In this document: positions 9,152-18,332 of the stretch, piece by piece
Position numbering within the stretch: the stretch's first letter is position 1
Layout: the number at the start of each line of letters is the position of its first letter
Source of the DNA: a bacterium
Lineage (GTDB): Bacteria > Krumholzibacteriota > Krumholzibacteriia > Krumholzibacteriales > Krumholzibacteriaceae
Length of the DNA: 53,728 nt
NCBI GenBank assembly: GCA_020350885.1
Contig: CP070727.1
Coordinates: 666,642 to 720,369, forward strand
Direction: 5' to 3'
The notes under the pieces: model-generated
What the model was told of the DNA's origin: nothing
The model's input: only the letters and a program-made list of their open reading frames with translations
Database searches by the model: none
Made by a program: the position numbers and the translations under genes

Positions 9152-9231
9152 CGCTGCAGTCCCGCATTTGTGTCCTTTTTTCACTTATGCCGTTAACCGT
9201 TAGCCTATACACCCCTCCTTGTAAAACCCCA

Positions 9232-10338
9232 TCATGAAGAATCTACACTCATGAGCACCTCACACACCCGATCGACCTCATCGGTCGTAAGCTCCGGGAA
9301 CATGGGAAGGGTGACGAGAGACTGCATGGTCGCCTCCGCCACGGGGTAGCTCCCCTCCCCCTTCCCTAGGTACGAAAATGCCGGTTGGAGGTGGATCGGG
9401 ATCGGATAGTGCTCACCCCATCCAATTCCGGTTTCTGACAGGGCCTCCTGGACCGCTTCCTTGTCCTTGCACCTGACAGGAAAGAGATGATATACATGCC
9501 GATTCTCAGGTCGTTCTATCGGTATGCGATAGCTTGTTCCCTCGAGATTTTCCCGGTACCTCGCCGCCGCAATTCTCCGTCCATCGTTCCATTCATCCAG
9601 ATACTTGAGCTTCACACGCAGAACGGCGGCCTGCAACGCTTCGAGACGGTAATTATAGCCTATTGTACCATGCACATTCTTTTTAACCTGGGCATGGTGC
9701 CGAAGCGACTTGATACGATCGATAAGCTCGGCATCATCCGTCGTTACCGCACCCCCTTCGCCGAATGCACCGAGGTTCTTGCTCGGGTAAAACGAGAACG
9801 CGCTCGCATGGCCGAGGGAGCCGGCCCTGCGTTTCTTGTACGTGGCACCGTGGGCCTGGCACGCATCGTCTATAAGGACGATGTCGTTACTCCGTGCAAT
9901 ATCCATCAACCGGTCCATATCGCAACACTGCCCAAAGAGTGCTACGGAGATGATCGCCTTCGTCTTCGGCGTTATCGCCCTTTCGACAGCGGCCGGATCT
10001 ATCAACCACGTATCTTCGAGGATATCTACGAGGACCGGTGTGGCACCGGTCATGGCGATCGCTTCGCCGGTGGCGACAAAGGTATTCGGTACCGTAATGA
10101 CCTCATCCCCCGGCCCAATGGAATAGCCGAGGAGTGTGAGATGTAGTGCAGCAGTGCCGGAACTCGTGCCGGCACAACATGTTGTTTTACAGAACGATGC
10201 GAATTCCTCTTCGAACCGTTCCAGCTCCGGCCCCAGCACGAAGGCGGTATTGTCGATGATACGCGCTATCGCCTCATCGACTTCAGCCCGTATCTGGCTC
10301 AGCCCTTTCTTCAGGTCGAGAAACGGTATCGTACCCAT
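9232..10338 (-). CDS. DegT/DnrJ/EryC1 family aminotransferase (WbpE-like)
   Basis: A 368-residue PLP-dependent sugar aminotransferase. It begins IPFLDLKKGLSQIRAEVDEAI. CCAGTSSGTAALHLTLL is the cofactor phosphate region, VLIDDACQAHGA contains the Asp that contacts the pyridine ring, and SFYPSKNLGAFGEGGAV contains the Schiff-base lysine. It probably aminates the keto sugar made by the neighbouring Gfo/Idh enzyme. First gene of the leftward operon, with an extended -10 promoter 43 bases upstream. An 80-base gap separates it from the sugar transferase. Confidence 0.93.
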   Translation of the reverse strand: MGTIPFLDLKKGLSQIRAEVDEAIARIIDNTAFVLGPELERFEEEFASFCKTTCCAGTSSGTAALHLTLLGYSIGPGDEVITVPNTFVATGEAIAMTGATPVLVDILEDTWLIDPAAVERAITPKTKAIISVALFGQCCDMDRLMDIARSNDIVLIDDACQAHGATYKKRRAGSLGHASAFSFYPSKNLGAFGEGGAVTTDDAELIDRIKSLRHHAQVKKNVHGTIGYNYRLEALQAAVLRVKLKYLDEWNDGRRIAAARYRENLEGTSYRIPIERPENRHVYHLFPVRCKDKEAVQEALSETGIGWGEHYPIPIHLQPAFSYLGKGEGSYPVAEATMQSLVTLPMFPELTTDEVDRVCEVLMSVDSS

Positions 10339-10380
10339 ATGCTTTGCCCCGCGGTCTGGTACCCTAACTCAATCCCGTAA

Positions 10381-10389
10381 ATTATAACA
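10381..10389 (-). promoter_or_regulatory. Extended -10 promoter of the leftward aminotransferase operon
   Basis: The minus strand reads TGTTATAAT, a perfect -10 (10381-10386) with the TG extension; no good -35 lies 17 bases upstream. The predicted start near 10374 would give a leader of about 36 bases before the ATG at 10338. Confidence 0.6.
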
Positions 10390-10472
10390 TGTTTACTCAT
10401 TTTTTACTACCCCCATTTTAAAGCCTTTCAAAACAAGGTAATTACCCCGTTTCTTGCAACAGTCGATTTTTG

Positions 10473-10501
10473 TTGTCAGTCCCGTACAGAAACGGCATAA
10501 T
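10473..10501 (+). promoter_or_regulatory. Sigma70-type promoter of the rightward glycosyltransferase operon
   Basis: TTGTCA (10473-10478, five of six) and CATAAT (10496-10501, five of six) are separated by 17 bases. The start of transcription would be near 10508, 35 bases before the ATG at 10543. It is divergent from the leftward promoter about 90 bases away. Confidence 0.65.
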
Positions 10502-10542
10502 TTGCTGTTGATCATAGAGTTCTGATTTTTTACGGCACGGTC

Positions 10543-11592
10543 ATGCGGATCCTGCTTGCCACAGAAGAGCTTACGGTTCAGCCCTCGGAGGGGCTCCTCG
10601 TCTTTGTGATGCACCTCTGCCGGTACCTGAGCCGTCACGGCGACCTCACCGCCGTCTACGCCTCCGGCAATCCCGAATCGACCCTTCGCTCCCTGAGACT
10701 GCTCTCCCCCCGTGTCCTCGTCTCACCGGGCCTGGTCAGGCACCTCAGGGAAGAGAGATACGATACCGTGATCTATATCCCCTCCTCAGGCCTCACCGGA
10801 TTCGGCCTGTGGCGTTCCCTCGTTATACGTTCACTGTCGAAATCGCCGACGATCACGATCGCCTTACAGGAACGGCGCGTGGGAACCCTTCACACCCTGA
10901 TTTCACAGTTCGGATGCCCCGATATCGTTCTGACGCCGGTCAATGGACTCATTGCGAAGCTCGACAAGCTGGGGATCAATGTCGACTTCATCATGCCTGG
11001 TTACGATGACCGCATCTTCAAGGCCGTATCCAAGGAAGTGAAGATGCAGCTGCGGAAAAAATACAACCTCCCGCCCGACAGGTACCTCGTGCTGCATGTC
11101 GGCCATATCAGGGAGAGCAGGAATATGCAGATCTTCCTCCAGTACCGGCGGTGGGGCGCCGATATCCTTCCCGTCATCAAGGCGGGTGAGGTCGACCCGA
11201 GCTGGAGGGACCGCCTGAGAAACGCCGGCGTCATCGTGATCGACGAGTACATCGAGCACATGAACGAGCTGTACCAGGTCGCAGACTGTTACCTCTTCCC
11301 CGTCCACTGCCGTACCGGAGCCCTGGAATTTCCCCTCTCGGTGATAGAGGCCTCCGCCTGCAACCTGCCGGTTTTGACGACACGGTTCGGGGCGCTCCCC
11401 GACGTCATCGGCGAGACCGATGGATTCCGGTATTTCAGCGCGGCGACCGAGGTACCCGGCCTCCTTGCGGCACTGCGCATGGTGCCGGCAGAGACACGTG
11501 AGCTGGTGAAGGATTTCACGTGGGAAATGGTATTCTCCCGATACCTCATGCCTCAGATGCAACAGCTCGCCGTCATCCGGGAAAGGAGCTGA
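10543..11592 (+). CDS. Glycosyltransferase, GT-B fold (GT4-like)
   Basis: A 349-residue protein. The N-terminal domain (MRILLATEELTVQPSEG...) is less conserved than in the other GT4 proteins here. The C-terminal Rossmann domain has YLVLHVGHIRESRN and a divergent donor motif with Glu in GALEFPLSVIEASACNLPVLTTRFG, where the E-x7-E is kept. No strong ribosome site is visible before the ATG. It is the first gene of a rightward operon with a thymidylate-kinase-like gene 4 bases downstream. Substrate unknown. Confidence 0.8.
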   Translation: MRILLATEELTVQPSEGLLVFVMHLCRYLSRHGDLTAVYASGNPESTLRSLRLLSPRVLVSPGLVRHLREERYDTVIYIPSSGLTGFGLWRSLVIRSLSKSPTITIALQERRVGTLHTLISQFGCPDIVLTPVNGLIAKLDKLGINVDFIMPGYDDRIFKAVSKEVKMQLRKKYNLPPDRYLVLHVGHIRESRNMQIFLQYRRWGADILPVIKAGEVDPSWRDRLRNAGVIVIDEYIEHMNELYQVADCYLFPVHCRTGALEFPLSVIEASACNLPVLTTRFGALPDVIGETDGFRYFSAATEVPGLLAALRMVPAETRELVKDFTWEMVFSRYLMPQMQQLAVIRERS

Positions 11593-11596
11593 CGGG

Positions 11597-12331
11597 ATGC
11601 GCGGACCCTTCGATCCGGCGAGCCGTCCCAGTCGCCGGCTGATCGTCATAAGCGGACTGGACGGCTCGGGGAAAACGACACAGTGCGAGATACTCGCCAG
11701 GCAACTCGGGGATGCGGGAATCCATGCCGAGACGGTCTGGAACAGGTGGGAACCGCTCATAAGCGCCCCGCTCATCAAGCTTGCAAAAGGGCATCTCACA
11801 AGACGACAACGTATCAGCGACGACGACTACACGCAATTCACGGATGCCAAAAGGCGCACGATGCGTAGCCCATTCAAGAGACGGCTCTGGCAGCTCATGG
11901 TATGGAGCGAATACGCCCTGGAGGTAGCACTGCGGTTCGTACGGCGGCCAAACGCCGTGCTCATCTGCGATCGTTACGTCTACGATACGGTCGTCGATAT
12001 CGCCATCAATTTCCACATGACCGCCGACGAGCTTGAGTATCTTCTCGATCACCCGCTCTTTGTCCTCTACCCCACACCGGCCCTCGTTATCTTCCTCGAT
12101 ATCGCCCCCGAGATCGGGGCGTCCCGCAAGACCGACGGCACCCCTGTCGCCTACCTCGCCGACAGGCGGGAGTACTACCTGGCAATGGCCCGGATTCTGA
12201 ACGCCCCCGTGATCGACGGCGCCGGTGATATCACACAGGTTGCCGGGGAGATCTGGTCACGGACTGAGCAGTGGCGGGCAGGCTGCGCGGGAGAGGGAAA
12301 ACGGGGGCCGAAAAACGGAGGATATCGATGA
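11597..12331 (+). CDS. Thymidylate-kinase-like P-loop kinase
   Basis: A 244-residue P-loop NTPase. The Walker A is GLDGSGKTTQ and a CDRYVYDT motif near residue 125 occupies the DRY position of thymidylate kinases. It lacks the usual S-S-x-A-Y-Q continuation after DRY, and is longer than housekeeping Tmk (about 205-215), so I think it phosphorylates something else, perhaps a sugar or lipid intermediate of the polysaccharide pathway. AGGAG lies 8 bases before the ATG. Its stop overlaps the next start as ATGA. The call of family is firm; dTMP kinase activity is doubtful. Confidence 0.75.
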   Translation: MRGPFDPASRPSRRLIVISGLDGSGKTTQCEILARQLGDAGIHAETVWNRWEPLISAPLIKLAKGHLTRRQRISDDDYTQFTDAKRRTMRSPFKRRLWQLMVWSEYALEVALRFVRRPNAVLICDRYVYDTVVDIAINFHMTADELEYLLDHPLFVLYPTPALVIFLDIAPEIGASRKTDGTPVAYLADRREYYLAMARILNAPVIDGAGDITQVAGEIWSRTEQWRAGCAGEGKRGPKNGGYR

Positions 12332-13833
12332 GCCGCATCGTTGTTGTCGGCATCGACGGACTCGACTGGCCGGTACTGGAGCCCCTGCTCGACGAACTGC
12401 CGGTCATGCGGGAGATCGGCCGTAAGGGTCATGCGGGCGAGATGCCCTCCGTATTCCCCCCTGACAGCATCCCTTCCTGGGTCAGTATCTTCACGGGATA
12501 CGATCCGAGCGAGCATGGTGTGCTCGATTCGATAGACTACTTCAAGAAGGGGATCAAGCGGTTCGCCGTGGATACCGGAGCATTCAGGGGGAAAACCTTC
12601 TGGGACCTGGCCGGTGAACGAGGCAAAAAGGTCATCGTCGTCAATCCCCTTCTCGCCTATCCCCCATGGGACGTGAACGGGGTGATGGCGAGCGGACCCG
12701 TATTCATCTCGGGTGAAGCGATGGCCACCCCGAAATCCCTTGCCGGCGAGCTGGAGCTTCCGCCGCTCGGGGGGATCGTCGACTTCCCGGAAAAGGGGGA
12801 GCTTACCGCCTTCGCCCGGAAATCCCACGAGGAGACGCTTCGCACGGTGGAATTCACCGTCAAGCTCATGGAATCCCGTGACTGGGATCTCGTCTTCGTC
12901 TCGATCCTCACGCTCGATCGCATCTTCCATTTCTTCTGGCGATATCACGACACCGGCGATCCGACCCACCCACGCTCGGGCAGGCACGCCGGTGTCATCA
13001 GGGAATTCCATAAACTCCTCGACGACTGCATCGGGATGCTCCAGCGGTCGGCGGGAGACGATACGATCTTCATGATCCTGAGCGATCACGGTCACGGAAT
13101 GCGGCCGCCGAGCTACTTCAACCTCAACCAACTGCTTCTCGAGCACGGTCTCCTCGAAAGCCGGATCAAGGGACCGAAGTTCCTGCATCCCCGCTACCTC
13201 GTCGATCGAGCAAAAAACTTCACGCTCGAAACACTTCACCGCCTCGACATGGAGGACCTCGCGTACCGGATCGCACACATCCTCCCTTGGACCCGTAAGT
13301 TGAAAAAAGGCGATTTCCTCACCGAACCAACAGAGAATCTCGCCACCGCCTCCGAGTTCGGTGGAAATAATCCGTTCGGCGGTATCGCTGTCTCTCGGAA
13401 GCGGTGCTCATCCATGGGACTGGAGTACGAGGAGCTTCGCGACCGGATCATCGCACTCCTCCTGGGAACCAGTGAAAAGAACGGTGAGCCCGTCTTCCTC
13501 TGGGCAAAACGGCGTGAGGAGCTCTTCAGCGGCCCGCACACGGACAAGTTTCCCGATATCCTCTACGAGATGAGGCCCGAATACGGAACTAACTGGTCGC
13601 TGCACGTGCCGCTCGTCACCAGAAACCCGCGCCATCGAAAGATTTCGGGCGGGCACCGGAAGGACAGTGTCATGATCGTCGGCCCGCTCCATCACTGGCG
13701 CATCGATACCCGGCACCTGTCGCCGCTCAATATCGCCTCCACGATCGTTCATCTTCTCACCGAACGCACACCGGACGGGCATGACCCGGCGGGAACGGTA
13801 AAAAATAGGTGCAGCTTTCTCGTGAGGGATTGA
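12328..13833 (+). CDS. Alkaline-phosphatase-superfamily phosphodiesterase/nucleotide pyrophosphatase-like protein
   Basis: A 501-residue metal-dependent hydrolase or transferase. VVVGIDGLDWPVLEPLL gives the first metal Asp. PPDSIPSWVSIFTGYDPSEHG holds the Ser/Thr nucleophile region. A conserved LTLDRIFHFFW and the ILSDHGHG metal Asp-His follow. No signal peptide is visible, so it is probably cytosolic. ATG 12328 overlaps the kinase stop as ATGA and is preceded by GGAGG; the longer frame to 12271 lies inside the kinase gene. Proteins of this type often accompany sugar biosynthesis genes and their substrates are generally unknown. Confidence 0.8.
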   Translation: MSRIVVVGIDGLDWPVLEPLLDELPVMREIGRKGHAGEMPSVFPPDSIPSWVSIFTGYDPSEHGVLDSIDYFKKGIKRFAVDTGAFRGKTFWDLAGERGKKVIVVNPLLAYPPWDVNGVMASGPVFISGEAMATPKSLAGELELPPLGGIVDFPEKGELTAFARKSHEETLRTVEFTVKLMESRDWDLVFVSILTLDRIFHFFWRYHDTGDPTHPRSGRHAGVIREFHKLLDDCIGMLQRSAGDDTIFMILSDHGHGMRPPSYFNLNQLLLEHGLLESRIKGPKFLHPRYLVDRAKNFTLETLHRLDMEDLAYRIAHILPWTRKLKKGDFLTEPTENLATASEFGGNNPFGGIAVSRKRCSSMGLEYEELRDRIIALLLGTSEKNGEPVFLWAKRREELFSGPHTDKFPDILYEMRPEYGTNWSLHVPLVTRNPRHRKISGGHRKDSVMIVGPLHHWRIDTRHLSPLNIASTIVHLLTERTPDGHDPAGTVKNRCSFLVRD

Positions 13834-13910
13834 CACACCCCCCGTGAACGATTAGAGTGTTTTCGTCCGTCTTCGAACTATCACGAATATCAGTAACGGA
13901 GGAACACGCG

Positions 13911-14366
13911 ATGATCGACGGCGTCAGCGTCAAGAAACTCAAGGTGATACCCGACGAACGGGGCCGGCTCATGGAGATGGTCAGATGCGACGACGAGGAC
14001 TTCGTCAAGTTCGGCCAGGTATACATGACGACCGCATACCCCGGTGTCGTGAAGGGATGGCATTACCACAAGAAGCAGTACGACAACATGGTAGTGGTCA
14101 GGGGAATGATGAAGATCGTTCTCTACGACAGCCGGGAGGATTCACCGACACACGGTGAGATAAATGAATTCTTCGCAGGGTTACACAACGCAATCAGGAT
14201 CACCATTCCACCGGGCGTATGCCATGGATTCAAGTGTATCGGCGCCGAGGAAGCCGTCGTCATCAACACGGTCACGGAACCCTACGACTACGAGAACCCC
14301 GACGAATACCGGTTCCCGCCGCACGGAGACGATATACCGTACGACTGGATCCGGAAGGACGGCTAG
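13911..14366 (+). CDS. dTDP-4-dehydrorhamnose 3,5-epimerase-like cupin
   Basis: A 151-residue RmlC-type cupin. DERGRLMEMVR near the N-terminus and VVKGWHYHKKQYDNMVVVRGMMKIVLYD correspond to the substrate and catalytic-His segments of RmlC. The C-terminal DDIPYDW resembles the RmlC end. It is shorter than true RmlC (about 180), so it may act on a related keto-deoxy sugar. The ATG at 13911 has GGAGG 8 bases before it; the frame to 13857 is probably not translated. A dTDP-rhamnose-reductase-type gene follows after 20 bases, supporting a deoxysugar role. Confidence 0.8.
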   Translation: MIDGVSVKKLKVIPDERGRLMEMVRCDDEDFVKFGQVYMTTAYPGVVKGWHYHKKQYDNMVVVRGMMKIVLYDSREDSPTHGEINEFFAGLHNAIRITIPPGVCHGFKCIGAEEAVVINTVTEPYDYENPDEYRFPPHGDDIPYDWIRKDG

Positions 14367-14386
14367 ACCGCATAAAGGAGGCATCA

Positions 14387-15241
14387 TTGGAACGAGTATA
14401 TGTCACCGGGGCGAAAGGGATGCTCGGTCAGGCACTCGTCCCGATCTTTCGACAACGGTACGAAGTATTCCCCACGGATCTCGAAGAGTGTGACGTGCGT
14501 AATAAAGATCTCGTGATGGAGGAGATATGCGAGTGCAAGCCCCGCTTCGTGCTGCACCTGGCGGCGATGACAGACGTCGACGGATGCGAGAAGGATCCGG
14601 ACGAGTCATACCGCACGAATACGATTGGGACGAGAAACGTCGCCCTTGCGTGCCAGCGATGCAACGCAGTGATGGTATACATCAACACGGGCAGCGTGTA
14701 CAACGGCACCAAGCCTACCCCCTACATCGAGTTCGACATACCCGATCCCCTGAGCATATACGCGCGCTCGAAATACCAGGGGGAACTGATCGTGCGCGAC
14801 CTTCTCTCGGAATTCTACATCTTCTACGCAGGCTGGATGTTCGGCGGCGGATCCGAAGACAAGAAGTTCGTGGCGAAGATCATGGATCTCGCCAGAACGC
14901 GTTCGGAGCTGGGGGTCGTCGACGACAAGTTCGGTTCGCCGACCTATACCGTCGATCTCTCGACGGCGATCTTCGACTTCATCGAATCGGGACTGTACGG
15001 AAAGTACCACTGCGTCAACGTCGGGTGCGCCAGCAGGTTCGAGGTCGCCGAAGAGATCCTCCGCATCTCCGGGATCACGGATTGCAGGCTCACACCCGTA
15101 TCATCCGCTGAGTTCCCGCTGCCCGCACCGCGACCGCGCATGGAGGCAATGCGAAACTATCACTTCGAGCTGCTCGGCCTCAATCCGACACGGCCGTGGC
15201 AGGCGGCACTCGAAGAGTACATCATCTCCACACTCCTGTGA
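14387..15241 (+). CDS. rfbD: dTDP-4-dehydrorhamnose reductase family protein
   Basis: A 284-residue short-chain-type NAD(P)H reductase that would finish dTDP-L-rhamnose or a similar sugar. VYVTGAKGMLGQALVPIF is the nucleotide-binding glycine-rich start. VLHLAAMTDVDGCEKDPDESYRTN and the catalytic YARSKYQGE (YxxxK) follow. I place the start at a TTG (14387) with AAAGGAGG at ideal spacing, since the open frame upstream of it overlaps the epimerase-like gene in a different frame. Co-directional and 20 bases after the epimerase-like gene. dTDP-glucose 4,6-dehydratase (RfbB) is not in the window. Confidence 0.87.
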   Translation: MERVYVTGAKGMLGQALVPIFRQRYEVFPTDLEECDVRNKDLVMEEICECKPRFVLHLAAMTDVDGCEKDPDESYRTNTIGTRNVALACQRCNAVMVYINTGSVYNGTKPTPYIEFDIPDPLSIYARSKYQGELIVRDLLSEFYIFYAGWMFGGGSEDKKFVAKIMDLARTRSELGVVDDKFGSPTYTVDLSTAIFDFIESGLYGKYHCVNVGCASRFEVAEEILRISGITDCRLTPVSSAEFPLPAPRPRMEAMRNYHFELLGLNPTRPWQAALEEYIISTLL

Positions 15242-15322
15242 CCGGCAACCGCAGGCGCCGGCCGCCGACAACGATCGTAATCAAGGGAGATATCTGTGCA
15301 GCGGTCGCAGCCCCCGGTGGGA

Positions 15323-16054
<732 letters not shown>

Positions 16055-16093
16055 GCGGCGCCGCTCCTTGGTAAAAGACAGTACAACTGCGGT

Positions 16094-16122
16094 ATTATAT
16101 AGGCGGGTTCGCCGAAATGCAA
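16094..16122 (-). promoter_or_regulatory. Promoter of rfbA
   Basis: A perfect -10 TATAAT (16094-16099) lies 17 bases from TTGCAT (16117-16122) on the minus strand. The transcription start near 16087 gives a 5' leader of about 33 bases with AAGGAG. Confidence 0.65.
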
Positions 16123-16225
16123 GAACTAGCGCGATTGAAGCCGGCTGGCGTTGGATCAACCGTCCGGATAGGCCGGAACATTGCTCAGCGGAGTGTTTCA
16201 GGGCGATATACGTTCGAATTTAATG

Positions 16226-16254
16226 TTGAATATCCCCATTTCATCGGGTACTAT
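16226..16254 (+). promoter_or_regulatory. Promoter of the DUF5752/trehalose operon
   Basis: TTGAAT (16226-16231) and TACTAT (16249-16254) at 17-base spacing, each four of six matches. Transcription would start near 16261, just before the hairpin at 16267-16285, leaving a leader of about 130 bases. Confidence 0.5.
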
Positions 16255-16266
16255 TCTGCCGGTCAC

Positions 16267-16285
16267 GCCGGCTCGAGAAGCCGGC
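16267..16285 (+). promoter_or_regulatory. Leader hairpin upstream of the trehalose operon
   Basis: GCCGGCT, loop CGAGA, AGCCGGC: a perfect 7-bp stem followed by TTGTTGT, which is only a weak U-tract. It falls at the very 5' end of the predicted transcript, so it may stabilise the mRNA or act as a weak attenuator. Confidence 0.4.
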
Positions 16286-16394
16286 TTGTTGTACAACGGG
16301 CTTCCGTCCAGGGGGTCTGCGGCACGCACGGGCGGATCACGAATGCCGAGCCGTTCACGCCCCATCCTCCGTGCCACGGAGCCGCCGGAGCATG

Positions 16395-17054
16395 ATGGTA
16401 AAGGTCAAACAATCGTTCGAGGTCAAGGATTGCGCCCTCGCTGCAATCGCCACGGGCAAGCATGCCGAAAACCTGAAAGAGCTCAGGAATATAATCGTGA
16501 CCATACAGCCGAGCAGCCTGTACTACCATTTCTGGGGACAACTGCTTCGGCCCCGTTTCGACGATCCCGAATACAACAACGACTTCGCAATCTGGGCCCG
16601 GCACGCGCTGCACGACGGCATCCTCGCCGAACGTCTCGGCATGCTCGATCCGGTCGAGTTCCCCGACCTCGAAGACCTGCGCCGGGAGCTCGTGGATATC
16701 ATCGAAGAGCACCTCGATGACAGCGAGATCGTGCCGTGGTGCCACACCGATCAGCAATACCACTTCATCACCTCGCAGATCGTCGTCTTCAATACGAATA
16801 AAACAATCGAGAGACCGAGGGAGCTCGTGAAGGCCGTACCCTCTATGACCCGTAGCAGTGTGTTCTACCACTTCATCGATGCACGCAGGCGAACATTCGG
16901 CAACATGGACGACTTCAGCGCATGGCTGTACGGATTCAACAACCGGTATGTCGACCTCTGCAACCTCCTCTCGACGGTGGATCCCTTCTTCTCCACCCTC
17001 TCGGAGCTCAGGCAGCAGCTCACGGACCTTTTCACCGGGTACTTCGGGGAGTGA
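16395..17054 (+). CDS. DUF5752 family protein
   Basis: A 219-residue soluble protein recognised as DUF5752 from its FEVKDCALAAIATGKHAENLKEL start, the SSLYYHFWGQLLRPRFDDPEYNNDFA segment (about residues 40-65) and a second, similar SSVFYHFIDARRRTFGNMDDFSAWL half (about 150-175). The two halves look like an internal duplication of a FYHF-containing unit. No signal peptide or membrane segment. ATG 16395 has GGAG 4 bases before it; ATG 16392 is adjacent. It overlaps into the 5' region of the TreT-type gene by nearly touching, so the two are probably co-translated. The family has no known activity; its constant company with trehalose/glucan genes suggests a helper or regulator. Confidence 0.75.
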   Translation: MVKVKQSFEVKDCALAAIATGKHAENLKELRNIIVTIQPSSLYYHFWGQLLRPRFDDPEYNNDFAIWARHALHDGILAERLGMLDPVEFPDLEDLRRELVDIIEEHLDDSEIVPWCHTDQQYHFITSQIVVFNTNKTIERPRELVKAVPSMTRSSVFYHFIDARRRTFGNMDDFSAWLYGFNNRYVDLCNLLSTVDPFFSTLSELRQQLTDLFTGYFGE

Positions 17055-17059
17055 TACCG

Positions 17060-18301
17060 TTGACCGGCATTCTCGAACGCTACTCAGAGATCGTCGGCTG
17101 GGATGTCATCGACCAGCTCCACCAGCTGGCGGCAACACTCAAGGGCATCAAGGTTGTCCACGTCAACTCGACACGGAGAGGGGGCGGTGTGGCCGAGATA
17201 CTGGCCAAGCTCGTACCGCTCAAACAGGAGTTGGGCATCGATGCCAAGTGGGAGGTCATCGAGGGAAACGAGGAGTTCTATACCTGCACAAAAAATTTTC
17301 ATAATGCACTGCAGGGTAACAAGGTTACCATACCGGACTCCCTGCTCAGGATCTACGAGGAGACGGTGGCCTCGAACACAGCAGCACTTGAAACAACCCT
17401 CACCGGGGCCGATATCGTATTCATTCACGATCCGCAACCGCTCCCGCTCCTGAAGCTGTTACCCGAAAGGAAGGGCAAATGGATCTGGCGCTGCCACATA
17501 GATGTGAGCAGGCCGTATCGCCCGGTGTGGAAGTACATCCGCTCGCTGGTCGAGGGATACGACGCCAGCATCTTCTCGCTCTCGGCATTCGCCCAACCGC
17601 TTCCCCATACGGAATACCTGATCTCACCAAGCATCGACCCGCTGAGCGAAAAGAACATCGAACTTGACGCAGGTGAAGTGCAGGAAATCATTTCGGGATT
17701 CGGCATCGATCAAGGGCGCCCGATCATGCTCCAGGTCTCCCGCTTCGACCGCTTCAAGGATCCGGTCGGCGTGATTCAAGCGTTCAGGCTAACCAAGAAG
17801 TTCGTCCCGAACCTGCAGCTCGTGCTCGCCGGCGGCGAGGCCACCGACGATCCCGAGTCGACCGCCGTCCTGAAGGAAGTCCGCCTCGCCTCGAACAACG
17901 ACAATGATATTCACATACTGCTTCTTCCGGCCGATGCCCATCGGAAAATCAATGCACTCCAGCGCTCAGCCGACATCGTGATGCAGAAATCGACGAGGGA
18001 GGGATTCGGACTGACGGTTACGGAAGCGATGTGGAAAGGCAAACCGGTTATCGGCGGGGATACGGGCGGCATCCGCATCCAGGTTGTGAATCACCACACG
18101 GGCTTTCTCGTGAAGGCACCGGAAGGGGCGGCCTTGCGCGCCCGGTACCTGCTCTTCCACCGTAACAGGCTCAAAGAAATGGGCGAGAAGGCGAAACAAT
18201 TCGTGCTGGACAACTTCCTGCTCACGAGACACCTCAGGGAATATCTCACCGTCATGGTATCACTGCTTCACGGGCGTGGGGAGCGGATCACTCTCGAATG
18301 A
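17060..18301 (+). CDS. treT: TreT-type trehalose synthase/phosphorylase (GT4)
   Basis: A 413-residue retaining GT-B enzyme of the trehalose glycosyltransferring synthase/phosphorylase group, which makes or splits trehalose using ADP-glucose/glucose or glucose-1-phosphate. Family signatures are VVHVNSTRRGGGVAEIL, IHDPQPLPLL, WRCHIDVSRPYRPVW, LQVSRFDRFKDPVGVI and the donor E-x7-E in STREGFGLTVTEAMWKGKPVIGG. The start is a TTG at 17060 with GGGGAG 8 bases upstream; GTG 17051 is an alternative. It starts just after DUF5752 and is followed by otsB and otsA. Reaction direction in vivo is not known. Confidence 0.88.
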   Translation: MTGILERYSEIVGWDVIDQLHQLAATLKGIKVVHVNSTRRGGGVAEILAKLVPLKQELGIDAKWEVIEGNEEFYTCTKNFHNALQGNKVTIPDSLLRIYEETVASNTAALETTLTGADIVFIHDPQPLPLLKLLPERKGKWIWRCHIDVSRPYRPVWKYIRSLVEGYDASIFSLSAFAQPLPHTEYLISPSIDPLSEKNIELDAGEVQEIISGFGIDQGRPIMLQVSRFDRFKDPVGVIQAFRLTKKFVPNLQLVLAGGEATDDPESTAVLKEVRLASNNDNDIHILLLPADAHRKINALQRSADIVMQKSTREGFGLTVTEAMWKGKPVIGGDTGGIRIQVVNHHTGFLVKAPEGAALRARYLLFHRNRLKEMGEKAKQFVLDNFLLTRHLREYLTVMVSLLHGRGERITLE

Positions 18302-18332
18302 TCATGAACCGGCGGCAACAGAGACAACCATC

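Larger units (their letters stand above)
16055..16394. other. Divergent intergenic region between rfbA and the trehalose operon
   Basis: This 340-base gap has no convincing gene on either strand. It holds the leftward rfbA promoter (16094-16122), the rightward promoter of the DUF5752/trehalose operon (16226-16254) and a 7-bp hairpin at 16267-16285. The last 100 bases before the first gene are GC-rich and otherwise unremarkable. Confidence 0.7.

Noticed and set aside
15242..15322. Bidirectional terminator between rfbD and rfbA
   Set aside because: CCGGC/GCCGG can pair over a 10-base loop but no U-tract follows on either strand.
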